Under the pieces are notes generated by a model that did not search any database, was not told the DNA's origin, and was given only the letters and a program-made list of their open reading frames with translations. Positions 41,851 through 50,456 of a DNA stretch of 64,000 nucleotides are shown here, piece after piece (the stretch's first letter is position 1; each line of letters begins with the position of its first letter). The position numbers and the translations under genes were made by a program. The DNA is from Lachnospiraceae bacterium. Its GTDB lineage: Bacteria > Bacillota > Clostridia > Lachnospirales > Lachnospiraceae. Where the stretch lies: positions 62,001 through 126,000 of the forward strand of contig JAFVHP010000011.1 of NCBI GenBank assembly GCA_017474455.1, given 5' to 3'.

Positions 41851-42699
41851 ATGAGTCAGGCAGATATACTGTTCATCAATATGTGCAGGGACATCCTCGA
41901 GAATGGGACGACTACGGAAGGCGAAAAAGTGCGTCCCCACTGGGAAGACGGTTCCAGCGCATATACGATCAAAAAGTTCGGTGTAGTCAACCGTTATGAT
42001 CTCTCAAAGGAGTTCCCGATCCTGACTCTGCGCAGGACAGCTTTAAAAAGCGCTACCGATGAGATGCTCTGGATATGGCAGGCCAAGTCCAACAATGTAC
42101 ATGACCTGCACAGCCATATATGGGATGCCTGGGCAGATGAAGACGGTTCGATCGGAAAAGCCTACGGGTATCAGATGGCGGTCAAGCATAAGTATAAAGA
42201 GGGTATGTTCGACCAGGTCGACAGGGTGATCTATGACCTGAAAAACAATCCTTTCAGCCGCAGGATCATGACGAACCTTTATGTTCACGCCGACCTGTCC
42301 GAGATGAACCTTTATCCCTGCGCCTACAGCATGACATTCAACGTCACCCATGATAAGGACGACGGCAGACTGGTGCTGAACGCGGTACTGAACCAGAGAT
42401 CGCAGGATGTCCTGGCTGCCAATAACTGGAATGTCGTCCAGTATGCCGTCCTGGTGCATATGCTGGCCCAGGTCTGTGACATGAAGGTCGGCGAACTCCT
42501 GCATGTCATAGCCGATGCGCATATTTATGACAGACACGTGCCGATCATCAGGGAACTGATCGAAAGAGAACCCTATCCGGCGCCGGTGTTCCATCTGAAT
42601 CCCGACGTGCATGATTTTTATGAATTCACAAGGAACGATGTTTCACTCGAAAACTATGTGACCGGGCCGCAGATCACGAATATACCGGTCGCGGTATGA
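41851..42699 (+). CDS. thyA: Thymidylate synthase
   Basis: 282 residues. Methylates dUMP to dTMP using methylenetetrahydrofolate. The protein has FPILTLRRTALKSATDEMLW, the catalytic cysteine in NLYPCAYSMTF, NQRSQDVLAANNWNVVQYA for nucleotide binding, and IADAHIYDRHVPIIREL. The AANNWN sequence in place of the usual GLPFN is typical of a Firmicute subgroup. Start is uncertain: ATG 41851 (MSQADIL) has only GGCGG before it, and an in-frame TTG at 41839 is possible. It forms a unit with the DHFR gene 30 bases on, as expected because ThyA oxidises folate and DHFR restores it. Confidence 0.93.
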   Translation: MSQADILFINMCRDILENGTTTEGEKVRPHWEDGSSAYTIKKFGVVNRYDLSKEFPILTLRRTALKSATDEMLWIWQAKSNNVHDLHSHIWDAWADEDGSIGKAYGYQMAVKHKYKEGMFDQVDRVIYDLKNNPFSRRIMTNLYVHADLSEMNLYPCAYSMTFNVTHDKDDGRLVLNAVLNQRSQDVLAANNWNVVQYAVLVHMLAQVCDMKVGELLHVIADAHIYDRHVPIIRELIEREPYPAPVFHLNPDVHDFYEFTRNDVSLENYVTGPQITNIPVAV

Positions 42700-42729
42700 T
42701 AGGGGCCGGGGTACCGGCCGGAGGTAATG

Positions 42730-43221
42730 ATGCAGGCGATCGTCGCTGTAGATAAAAACTGGGGTATTGGAAAGAACGGCCAGCTCCTGGTCAGGATCCC
42801 GGCTGACATGAAAATGTTCAGGCAGGAGACGACAGGCAAGGTCATCATCTATGGAAGGAAAACGCTGGATACGTTTCCGATGCGAAAGCCGCTGGAGAAC
42901 AGAACAAACGTCATCTTGTCCAGAAATCCGGAACTGACAGTCAGAAACGCCATTGTCGCGCACAGTATGGAAGAACTGGATAAAGTGCTGGAACCGTACC
43001 CGGACGAGGATGTTTATGTGATCGGTGGAGCGAGCGTTTATGAGCAGCTCCTGCCAAGATGCAGCACTGTCCACGTTACGAGGATCGACTTTGAATATGA
43101 AGCAGACCGTTTCTTCCCTGATCTGGATAAAGATCCGGATTTTGTGATAACAGAAAGCTCGGATGAGCAGACTTATTTTGATATTGCGTACACATTTGTC
43201 AAATACGAACGGAAAAGCTGA
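42730..43221 (+). CDS. folA: Dihydrofolate reductase
   Basis: 163 residues. Reduces dihydrofolate with NADPH. Motifs: AIVAVDKNWGIGKNGQL at the N-terminus, IPADMKMFRQETTGKVIIYG with the acidic folate-binding residue, RKTLDTFP and VYVIGGASVYEQLLP for NADPH. The second of two ATG codons (42730) is better spaced from GGAGG than the first (42727). It directly follows thyA and its end overlaps the downstream parvulin-like lipoprotein gene, so the group is one transcript. Normal length. Confidence 0.95.
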   Translation: MQAIVAVDKNWGIGKNGQLLVRIPADMKMFRQETTGKVIIYGRKTLDTFPMRKPLENRTNVILSRNPELTVRNAIVAHSMEELDKVLEPYPDEDVYVIGGASVYEQLLPRCSTVHVTRIDFEYEADRFFPDLDKDPDFVITESSDEQTYFDIAYTFVKYERKS

Positions 43222-44230
43222 TGCGCTGAAGCTTTTGATCATAACTTGTGTTCTCCTGATCTGTATGACGCTGCTTCCGGGATGCGGGGGCCGCGTCGTT
43301 TTTGTGCGTGAATTTCCGGATGACATCCTGTTCGTGATGAATGACGAACCCTGTGTCTGTGACGAATACAGGATCTACCTGGGGAGTCTTCAGTATGAAA
43401 ATTCCGCAGGTGTACTTAAGGAACTGATGGAACTGTATCCCCAGGCCAGAGAGGATCTTCAGAAACATGCGATGGAACGTCTGGAGACAGTCAAGGCATT
43501 GCGGCTCTATGCCGGATCGGCCGGGATCCTTCTTACGCATGAGGAAGAAACTGGCTGTGAAGAAAATGCGGCCAGGTTCTGCAGCCTGAATGCCGCGTAC
43601 GGGGATAAGACAGAGCTGGCAGCCGGCATTTTCAAGGATCTGGCCCTGTACGCAAAAACGAAAGAATCGATCATGTCGGAGTACGCGGCGGAAATATCGG
43701 ATGATGAAGCCAGAGTCGTGACCGTGCTTGAATTCTTTGCCCCTTTCGAGAACTATGCCTCTCCCGAAGAAGCCCATGACGCAGTGCTTGAAGCACAGGA
43801 AAAAATGATGGCGGCACCGGATGCCGGGATGTCTTTTTCCGCCTATGCGGAAGAGGCCGGCCGGATCCTTACTGCGGATCATCCTGATGCGAATACCGCT
43901 GTCCGGACGATCTCGAGGGAAGGGGAGGATTCCGAAACCGTCATGCTGGTCTTTGAACTGGAAGACGGGGAAACGAGCCAGATACTCCGTACTGAAGAAG
44001 GATATTATGTCTGGTACTGCATCAGCGCTTTTGACCAGGCCCTGTGCGATGAAAATAAGCGCAATCTGACAGCAAAGCGACGGCAGGAAGTGTACGACAG
44101 TGTCCTTGCGGGATTTGTCTCGGAACTTGATTTCTCCCTGGATAGAAAACAGTTTGAACGCCTGCTTTCCGGGGAGGATACAGCATTGAATTCTTCCGTA
44201 TTTGAAATGAGCGGGACCTGGCAGGAATAA
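43196..44230 (+). CDS. Parvulin-like peptidyl-prolyl isomerase lipoprotein (PrsA/SurA-like)
   Basis: About 344 residues. A hydrophobic stretch (KLLIITCVLLICMTLLPGC) ends in a lipobox-like cysteine, so the protein is probably lipid-anchored outside. A helical N-terminal arm (roughly 60-170) precedes a parvulin-type rotamase region with FELEDGETSQILRTEEGYYV, then a helical end. Such proteins help secreted proteins fold. The start is unclear: the frame opens at 43163 (ATG) inside folA, or 43196 (TTG), and no Shine-Dalgarno is convincing; coupling to folA is likely. Key histidines of parvulins are not obvious, so it may be chaperone only. Confidence 0.7.
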   Translation: MSNTNGKADALKLLIITCVLLICMTLLPGCGGRVVFVREFPDDILFVMNDEPCVCDEYRIYLGSLQYENSAGVLKELMELYPQAREDLQKHAMERLETVKALRLYAGSAGILLTHEEETGCEENAARFCSLNAAYGDKTELAAGIFKDLALYAKTKESIMSEYAAEISDDEARVVTVLEFFAPFENYASPEEAHDAVLEAQEKMMAAPDAGMSFSAYAEEAGRILTADHPDANTAVRTISREGEDSETVMLVFELEDGETSQILRTEEGYYVWYCISAFDQALCDENKRNLTAKRRQEVYDSVLAGFVSELDFSLDRKQFERLLSGEDTALNSSVFEMSGTWQE

Positions 44231-44238
44231 AGACCGGC

Positions 44239-45324
44239 ATGATCAGGCGAAAGAGAAGAAAAAGCTTAACAGCATATTTACTGGTGGCAGTTCTGGCAAT
44301 ATGCCTGCTCATCACAGGCTGCGGCAACTCTCCGGAAGGGGATGCTGCACCATTAACCGCTGGCAGGAATGCGGTCGAACCAATTCCCGCGGAAGAACTG
44401 GCTCTCCGGTATGAAAAGGCCGGGGATGCAGAAAACACGGATATTTCAGTTCCGGAGCCGGTCTCTTTGGAGGAACCACTGACTGGACCGGAAACGGAAC
44501 CGGCTGCCATACCGGAGCCCGAAGCTGCAGCAGAGGCAGAACCGGAACAGGAACCAGTATCCGGACCTGATACAGGCACAGTATCCGAATCGGAAACGGA
44601 GCCGGAAACAGCGCTGACACCCACAGAAGAAACAGTTCCCGCACCTGAACCTGAAGAGGCTCCGCAGCCGGCAGCGGTACAGGGGGGCGGACGGCTTATT
44701 GTTATCGATCCGGGGCATTCCGCCAATATCCCTTCCGGGTCCGAACCGCTGGGGCCTGGAGCCACTGAAATGAAAGCAAAAGATGCGGTGGGGACCAGGG
44801 GGACGGCTACGGGCGTCATGGAATATGAACTGGTGCTCAATGTCAGCCTTCTTTTGCAGAATGAACTGACTGCCAGGGGATATACGGTACTGATGACCCG
44901 GACATCCAACAGCGATTCCGTCAGCTGTATGGAACGGGCACAGACGGCAAACAATGCCGGTGCGTCCGTTTTTATCAGGATCCATGCCGACGGCGTGGAC
45001 AGTCCTTCCCCGCATGGAGCCAGTGTGCTGTGTATATCTTCCGCCAATCCGTATACGCCCTCCACATATGCTGCCTGCCGCAGGCTGTCGGAAGCGCTCA
45101 TTTCATCATACTGCGCGGCGACAGGCTGTTATAACCGCGGTGTCGTTGAAACAGATGCAATGAGCGGCAACAACTGGAGCAGGGTACCGACAGCGTTGAT
45201 CGAGCTGGGATTTATGACCAATCCCGAAGAAGATGTATTGATGTCTTCGGCGGATTATCAGGCAAAAATGGTGAAAGGGATCGCGGACGGCATAGACATC
45301 TATATGGGTACAGCGGGCCAGTAA
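44239..45324 (+). CDS. N-acetylmuramoyl-L-alanine amidase lipoprotein (Amidase_3)
   Basis: 361 residues. A basic start (MIRRKRRKSL) and lipobox ITGC (C28) give a surface lipoprotein. Residues 40-150 are a Pro/Glu/Thr-rich spacer, and residues 152-355 are an Amidase_3 zinc domain: VIDPGHS, GVMEYELVLN, RIHADG and ALIELGFMTNPEED supply the zinc ligands and the catalytic glutamate. It cleaves the bond between muramic acid and the stem peptide, for cell separation or wall turnover. The long spacer probably spans the thick wall. It follows the rotamase gene by eight bases and ends at a strong terminator. Confidence 0.92.
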   Translation: MIRRKRRKSLTAYLLVAVLAICLLITGCGNSPEGDAAPLTAGRNAVEPIPAEELALRYEKAGDAENTDISVPEPVSLEEPLTGPETEPAAIPEPEAAAEAEPEQEPVSGPDTGTVSESETEPETALTPTEETVPAPEPEEAPQPAAVQGGGRLIVIDPGHSANIPSGSEPLGPGATEMKAKDAVGTRGTATGVMEYELVLNVSLLLQNELTARGYTVLMTRTSNSDSVSCMERAQTANNAGASVFIRIHADGVDSPSPHGASVLCISSANPYTPSTYAACRRLSEALISSYCAATGCYNRGVVETDAMSGNNWSRVPTALIELGFMTNPEEDVLMSSADYQAKMVKGIADGIDIYMGTAGQ

Positions 45325-45364
45325 GAGGCCGGATAATCTATAAGATCTGAAGTCAGAATTGAAA

Positions 45365-45412
45365 GGCATATGGCCGGAGAAACTATCTCCGGAAATATGC
45401 CTTATTTTTTTT
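45365..45412 (+). terminator. Terminator of the thyA-amidase operon
   Basis: Outer stem GGCATAT / ATATGCC, inner CCGGAGA / TCTCCGG around AACTA, followed by TTATTTTTTTT. Confidence 0.95.
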
Positions 45413-45426
45413 ATAGAACACAAGAT

Positions 45427-45455
45427 TTGACAAAACTGAAATAATTTCGTAATAT
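45427..45455 (+). promoter_or_regulatory. Strong promoter of small secreted protein gene
   Basis: TTGACA (45427-45432), 17-base spacer, TAATAT (45450-45455). The roughly 85-base leader can form a hairpin pairing GAATGAATA with TATTCATTC. Confidence 0.8.
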
Positions 45456-45547
45456 ATTCGACGCGAATGAATATCGCTTTGCTTTATTTACACGATTTAT
45501 TCATTCTGATGTAGTAAAAATGAATATTCAGAAAAGGAGAATTTGTT

Positions 45548-46225
45548 TTGCGATCTATAGTTCTGACGCTGGCAGCAGCAGTTTTAGCGCTGTCATTGCC
45601 GGCAGTAACTGTAAACGCTGAAGAGCTTGAACCGGCCGCGGCTGAAGAGAGCATATATGATATTGGCATGCTGCAGTCCGGGAATTTTGGCAGTGAGCAG
45701 GCAGTGACCATTCCTGAAACTGAAGCTTCCGTGGAAACAGTCCCTGTGGATGCGGCAGCTATACTTGAGACAGTATTGGCTGACACGGCGGCATATCCGA
45801 CCATCCTGACGGAATGCGGTTCCGCATGGAACGGGAGCCAGTGGGTCACGACGGCGGATTATCCCTGGCTGATGCCGGCAGAATATGAAGCTTTAAAGAG
45901 TCAGCTCTCCAGCAGGATCTGGGCAGGAGACGTCCTGAACAGTTATGACGGGATCAACTATGGTCCCAGCGGTAAGGAGTCCTATTATAACCTGGATATG
46001 TCCCTGGTCGTTGCCAATATGCATGCCATGGGATTTGCCGGTGAGTACTGGGTCAGGGACGACGGCGTCAAAATGTTCGGACAGTATATCATTTGTGCGG
46101 CAAATCTGTCAGTGCATCCCAGAGGCTCCCTGGTGGAATCTTCCCTGGGTACCTGCATCGTATGTGATACCGGGACTTTTGCATACCGGAACCCGAATAT
46201 GCTGGATATAGCCGTATCATGGTAA
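45548..46225 (+). CDS. Secreted protein with 3D/RlpA-like C-terminal domain
   Basis: 225 residues. TTG start at 45548, fixed by AAAAGGAGAATTTG; no ATG fits. A signal peptide runs to about residue 24 (ALSLPAVTVNA then EELEP). A Glu/Val/Pro-rich linker follows. The C-terminal 120 residues end in YRNPNMLDIAVSW and contain HPRGSLVESSLGTCIVCDTG, whose spacing resembles the double-psi beta-barrel of 3D-domain and RlpA-like wall proteins, with the CDTG acidic turn. This class binds or cleaves peptidoglycan; catalytic activity here is not shown. Two tryptophans in the linker (GSAWNGSQWV) may contact sugar. It has its own promoter and terminator. Confidence 0.6.
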   Translation: MRSIVLTLAAAVLALSLPAVTVNAEELEPAAAEESIYDIGMLQSGNFGSEQAVTIPETEASVETVPVDAAAILETVLADTAAYPTILTECGSAWNGSQWVTTADYPWLMPAEYEALKSQLSSRIWAGDVLNSYDGINYGPSGKESYYNLDMSLVVANMHAMGFAGEYWVRDDGVKMFGQYIICAANLSVHPRGSLVESSLGTCIVCDTGTFAYRNPNMLDIAVSW

Positions 46226-46257
46226 TGTAAGATACAAACCGCAGATATTAAGGAAAT

Positions 46258-46295
46258 GACAGAAGGGCAGCCCTGAAAGGGTCTGTCCGTTTTTT
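46258..46295 (+). terminator. Terminator after secreted protein gene
   Basis: GACAGA / TCTGTC closing stem with inner pairing, followed by TTTTTT. Confidence 0.75.
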
Positions 46296-46385
46296 ATTTT
46301 AAGCAGAATCTGTCATACAGACAGGGTCAGGTAGTATTATTAAAGAAGCAGCGGGTAATTGAAAGCTCATGGAGAAGATGGCAGG

Positions 46386-48038
46386 ATGAAGATATTGACC
46401 GGTATATCAGGGATACTTGCGGCAGCTGCTGTTATGCTGTTCGCATTGCAGCCGGCGAATGTACATGCAGCAGACCCGTTTCTTAAAGCCAGTGCTGTAA
46501 GAAGGGCTTCCGAGGGAAGCAAAGAAGACGGGGAAGCCGGTCGTGAAGAGAAGGAACCGGGCAGCGGGTTCACGTTCGCAACGGTATACCACGGAGTGGA
46601 AGAGGATGTTTCTGGTGACGGAAGGCCGGATGTTTTTACGGATTATGAAGGCATTCTTCTGACAAATGAAACAAAGGATGCCTGGCCTGCTCTGGGGGAA
46701 GCCATATCCGCGCTGAACGAAAGTCAGGACCGGTATTATGATAACGAAATGGAACAGCTGTCTGAAATGATCAGGGAAGGAGATTATTCGGATGAAGATC
46801 TTCCGCTCTACTCGGCCAGCCGCTTCTATGTAAGAAGAAATGATGAATATGCTTTTTCGATCCTGGAGGTCTGTGAGTTTTCCGTACAGGGCGGGTACAC
46901 GGGATATGCGCATTATGCCTATAATATCGATCCGCTGACAGGCACTTTGATGAACATGCGCGATGTGATCGCGGATATGGAGAAGTTCTTTGATGTGCTG
47001 ACTGCCGTGATCACGGCCCGGTATCCGCAGGAGGACGCCGCGCAGTTTTCGGCAAAACTCAGGGAGCTTTATCTGGAAGGCGGCCCGGATACTTCACTTG
47101 GATGGACATATGACCCGCTGGGCATAACCGTCTTTATTGCCGTACCGGAAGGTGTTTCCATCGACAGGTCAGTCATGGAGATATATTTCCCCTATGATGA
47201 AATGCCGGATCTGTTCAGTGAGACATTTGTGAAGCATGAGGGGAGTTTTTGCATGGAACTCGCGGACGGCGGCTTTTTATACCCGGATCTTAAGCAGGAC
47301 GGGGAATATGACGAGGTCATCGTCGCGCAGGATCACGGACCGGATGCCAACGGACTCATCTATGTAAGCATCAACGGTACTATATATGAAGAATATGTCG
47401 GGACCGATGAGATAAGAAGCTATTATGTAAAGACGGAAGACGGCGGGGACATTTTCATTGTCACCTCACGGATGAGGGATGGAGACAGTTATTTTGACGT
47501 CTATGATCTGGCTTCGGGGGAACTGGACTGGATAGGAGGCATCACCGGCCGGCCGGGTCTTCCTTGTGAAAACAGGCAGGAGTTGCTGGCCGTTCTGGAC
47601 GACTGGAAGGAAAATGACGGTGCCGGTATGCCGGATGATATCGTTATGCATATATGCGATCCTGACCGGACAGGCCTTACCGTCGAAAAGGACTTAACGG
47701 GAAAGCTCAGTTTTTCCTCCCCGGTCAGTATCGGCGGGGGCGGAGAGATCTATCAGCTGTCAGATCGTTTTTATATAATCGATGACCTTGCCTGGACCGT
47801 AAAGACGCCGTTCAGGGTCTCAAAGCTTAGCGGCGCGGGCGGAAGGGAAAGAGGGGTCGCACTTCTTCATGAAGGGACCGCTCTGATACCGGAATATACG
47901 GACGGATCCGACTGGATCGATGTGCTGGCCGAGGACGGGCGTTATTACAGGATATGGATCCAGAGGGACGAAACAGGACTGTTCCGGTACATTGACGGGA
48001 TCGAAGTAAACGATGCGCTTGACGGGACTGACTATTAA
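46386..48038 (+). CDS. Secreted/surface DUF3298-type protein
   Basis: 550 residues. A signal peptide ends near ANVHA (residue 27). The first domain (about 55-270) has the DUF3298/RsiV pattern: EVCEFSVQGGYTGYAHYAYN, NIDPLTGTLMNMRDVI and a final beta segment VFIAVPEGVSIDRSVMEIYF. Related domains occur in anti-sigma proteins that bind lysozyme, but no membrane-spanning anti-sigma part is seen here. The C-terminal half is beta-rich, with an EF-hand-like VEEDVSGDGRPDVF segment near the N-terminus. ATG 46386 is chosen for the GGAG upstream and the position before the hydrophobic region; an in-frame TTG at 46359 is possible. Function unknown. Confidence 0.68.
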   Translation: MKILTGISGILAAAAVMLFALQPANVHAADPFLKASAVRRASEGSKEDGEAGREEKEPGSGFTFATVYHGVEEDVSGDGRPDVFTDYEGILLTNETKDAWPALGEAISALNESQDRYYDNEMEQLSEMIREGDYSDEDLPLYSASRFYVRRNDEYAFSILEVCEFSVQGGYTGYAHYAYNIDPLTGTLMNMRDVIADMEKFFDVLTAVITARYPQEDAAQFSAKLRELYLEGGPDTSLGWTYDPLGITVFIAVPEGVSIDRSVMEIYFPYDEMPDLFSETFVKHEGSFCMELADGGFLYPDLKQDGEYDEVIVAQDHGPDANGLIYVSINGTIYEEYVGTDEIRSYYVKTEDGGDIFIVTSRMRDGDSYFDVYDLASGELDWIGGITGRPGLPCENRQELLAVLDDWKENDGAGMPDDIVMHICDPDRTGLTVEKDLTGKLSFSSPVSIGGGGEIYQLSDRFYIIDDLAWTVKTPFRVSKLSGAGGRERGVALLHEGTALIPEYTDGSDWIDVLAEDGRYYRIWIQRDETGLFRYIDGIEVNDALDGTDY

Positions 48039-48053
48039 TGAGAGAGGGAAAGA

Positions 48054-48668
48054 ATGGATTCTGAATACACATTCCTTGCGCTGATGCACAGGATGAATTA
48101 CATTGAAAGATGGGCGCTCATGCGGAACGCCAGGACGGAAAATGTCGGCGAGCATTCCCTGGAGGTGTGTATGATCCTCCACCTTCTGTGCGAGATCGGC
48201 AACAGCAGGTTCGGCAGGCATCTGGATCCCGGCAGGGCTGTCCTTCTGGCACTGTACCACGATGCGCCCGAGATACTGACCGGGGATATGCCGACACCGG
48301 TAAAGTATTATAATGACCGGATCAGGGAGTCCTACAGGGACATAGAAGAAGCTGCAAAAGACAGGCTTCTTGGTACGCTTCCCGGCGACCTTAAGGAAAA
48401 GTATGAGAAAGTACTGACTCCGGCGGAAGATGAAAAACTTCTGGCCGGGCTTTTGAAAGCGGCTGACAAACTTTCTGCCCTGATCAAGTGCATGGAAGAG
48501 GAAAGCGCAGGAAACGGGGAATTCAGGACGGCACTGGAGACGACAAGAAAGACAGTCCTTGATCTGGCCGGAGAGTATCCCGAAGTGAAAGTGTTTATGG
48601 ACGAGTTCCTTCCGGCTTACGGAAGGACACTGGATGAGCTGACAAATAAAGTATCTGAGGAGGAGTAA
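48054..48668 (+). CDS. HD-domain 5'-deoxynucleotidase (YfbR-like)
   Basis: 204 residues. The HD hydrolase pattern is NVGEHSLEVCMILHLL (first histidine), LALYHDAPEILTGDMPTPV (HD pair), and KAADKLSALIKCMEEE (final aspartate). The opening MHRMNYIERWALMRN is typical of YfbR-type enzymes that remove phosphate from deoxyribonucleoside monophosphates with a divalent metal. Cytoplasmic. GAGAGGGAAAGA precedes the ATG, and the next gene starts three bases after its stop. It is distinct from the HD protein at 20243, so two nucleotide phosphohydrolases lie in the window. Confidence 0.88.
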   Translation: MDSEYTFLALMHRMNYIERWALMRNARTENVGEHSLEVCMILHLLCEIGNSRFGRHLDPGRAVLLALYHDAPEILTGDMPTPVKYYNDRIRESYRDIEEAAKDRLLGTLPGDLKEKYEKVLTPAEDEKLLAGLLKAADKLSALIKCMEEESAGNGEFRTALETTRKTVLDLAGEYPEVKVFMDEFLPAYGRTLDELTNKVSEEE

Positions 48669-48671
48669 ACG

Positions 48672-50375
48672 ATGAAATTCAGGGAAATGCCCTACGAGAG
48701 ACCGGATCTGGACGAAGCCAAATCAGCGATCGAAGCGCTGACAAAGGAACTTAAGGAAGCGCCGGATTACGAAAGCGCTAGAAAGACTCTTTTAAAAAAG
48801 GAAGAGGTCGAAAAGCATCTGAACACGCTGGGTACACTGGCATCGATAAGGCATACGATCGACACCAGGGATGCCTTCTATGACGCGGAGGATACATTCT
48901 GGAACAATGCCGCTCCCGAACTTGAAGAATATGCCCAGAACTTCCTTGCCGCGCTCCTTGAGAGCCCTTTCCGCAAGGACTTTGAAAACGAATTCGGCAA
49001 AGTGGTATTTATCAATGCCGAGATCGCGCGCAAGACTTTCTCACCGGAGATAATCGCCGATATGCAGAAGGAGAATGACCTTGCCCAGAGCTATGAAAAA
49101 CTGATCGCCAGCGCGCAGATCCCTTTTGAAGGCGGGACATATACGATCTCACAGCTGTCCCCGTTCAAAAACGACCCGGACGACGAAAGACGCCTCGCGG
49201 CATGGAAAGCCGAAGGCGGCTGGTATAAGGAGAACCAGCCCGAACTGGACCGGATCTATGATGAACTGGTCAAAGTCCGTGACAAAATGGGCAGGAAGAT
49301 GGGATATGAAGGGTATACGACACTGGGATATTACCGCATGACCAGAAACTGCTATACAAAAGAAGACGTGGAAAAGTTCCGTTCCGCTGTCAGGGATTAT
49401 GTCGTGCCGGTCGCGGATGCGATATACAAAAGGCAGGCAAAGAGACTGGGCAAGACCTATCCCATGAGTTTTGCCGATAACGCGATGGAATTCCGCTCCG
49501 GGAACCCTAAACCGCAGGGAACGCCGGATGATATCGTTGCGGCGGCAAAGCGCTTTTATGACGGTCTCTCGCCGGAAACTTCGGCTTTCTTCAATACTAT
49601 GCTGGACCAGGAACTGATGGACCTGCTCTCTACGCCCGGAAAGGCTGCAGGCGGGTACTGCACGGGACTGCCGGATTACGGCGTTCCTTTCATCTTCGCC
49701 AATTTCAACGGGACACAGCATGATGTGGAGGTCGTCACACACGAAGCAGGCCATGCCTTTGCCGAGTGGTACAACCGCGACAGGATACCGATGGAGACTG
49801 TATGGCCTACCATGGAAGCCTGCGAAGTGCATTCCATGTCCATGGAATTCTTCGGAGAGAGCTCGGCGGACGATTTCTTCGGAGCCGATGCGGCAAAGTT
49901 CAGGTACAGCCACCTGGCCGGAGCGCTGACGTTCATACCGTACGGCACGATGGTGGACCATTTCCAGCATATCGTATATGAAAAACCGGAAATGACGCCG
50001 GCCGAAAGGCACGGAGTATGGAAGGAACTGCTCGGCGTTTATATGCCCTGGATGAAACTGGATCATGAGATCCCGTTCTATGCGGACGGCGAAGGCTGGC
50101 AGAGACAGCTCCATATCTACGAAAGCCCATTCTATTATATCGACTACTGCCTGGCCCAGACAGTCAGCCTGCAGTTCTGGGCGATGATCAGGGAAGACAA
50201 AGACAATGCCTGGAAGCATTATATGGCGTATACCAGGCAGGGCGGCAGCACGACATTTACCGAACTTCTCAAAAACGCGGGGCTGGAGAGTCCGTTCGAT
50301 CCGGAATGCTTAAGGAAGGTATGCAGCGCTGCCAGCGAATACCTGGATGCGTTCGATCTTACAGGGATAGAATAA
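48672..50375 (+). CDS. M3-family oligoendopeptidase (PepF-like)
   Basis: 567 residues, cytoplasmic. The zinc site is VVTHEAGHAFAEWYNRD (HExxH with a downstream glutamate in PTMEACEVHSMSMEFF), the hallmark of M3 thimet-type peptidases. It degrades short peptides. The preceding helical region and the DHEIPFYADGEGWQRQLHIY segment in the C-terminal domain are as expected; the length fits the PepF group. GAGGAGTAAACG precedes the ATG, and it is cotranscribed with the HD gene three bases upstream. It ends just before the MerR-type promoter. Confidence 0.93.
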   Translation: MKFREMPYERPDLDEAKSAIEALTKELKEAPDYESARKTLLKKEEVEKHLNTLGTLASIRHTIDTRDAFYDAEDTFWNNAAPELEEYAQNFLAALLESPFRKDFENEFGKVVFINAEIARKTFSPEIIADMQKENDLAQSYEKLIASAQIPFEGGTYTISQLSPFKNDPDDERRLAAWKAEGGWYKENQPELDRIYDELVKVRDKMGRKMGYEGYTTLGYYRMTRNCYTKEDVEKFRSAVRDYVVPVADAIYKRQAKRLGKTYPMSFADNAMEFRSGNPKPQGTPDDIVAAAKRFYDGLSPETSAFFNTMLDQELMDLLSTPGKAAGGYCTGLPDYGVPFIFANFNGTQHDVEVVTHEAGHAFAEWYNRDRIPMETVWPTMEACEVHSMSMEFFGESSADDFFGADAAKFRYSHLAGALTFIPYGTMVDHFQHIVYEKPEMTPAERHGVWKELLGVYMPWMKLDHEIPFYADGEGWQRQLHIYESPFYYIDYCLAQTVSLQFWAMIREDKDNAWKHYMAYTRQGGSTTFTELLKNAGLESPFDPECLRKVCSAASEYLDAFDLTGIE

Positions 50376-50383
50376 TAAAGGGG

Positions 50384-50414
50384 TTGACTCTGTTACGCTA
50401 ACAGAGTTTAAAGT
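50384..50414 (+). promoter_or_regulatory. MerR-type promoter with 19-bp spacer and palindrome
   Basis: TTGACT (50384-50389), 19-base spacer, TAAAGT (50409-50414). The spacer holds a perfect palindrome with arms ACTCTGTTA (50387-50395) and TAACAGAGT (50399-50407) around CGC. Long spacers with a centred palindrome are the known mark of promoters activated by MerR proteins, which twist the DNA to align -35 and -10. A MerR gene lies 1 kb downstream. Confidence 0.85.
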
Positions 50415-50456
50415 GTAACTGAAGCAGAGATCTATATTGTAGGAAAGGGGAATGAC

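Noticed and set aside
44022-45101. A 359-codon minus-strand Ser/Gly-rich frame
   Set aside because: It is antisense to the amidase gene and its Pro/Glu-rich linker, which produces long Ser/Gly frames on the other strand.
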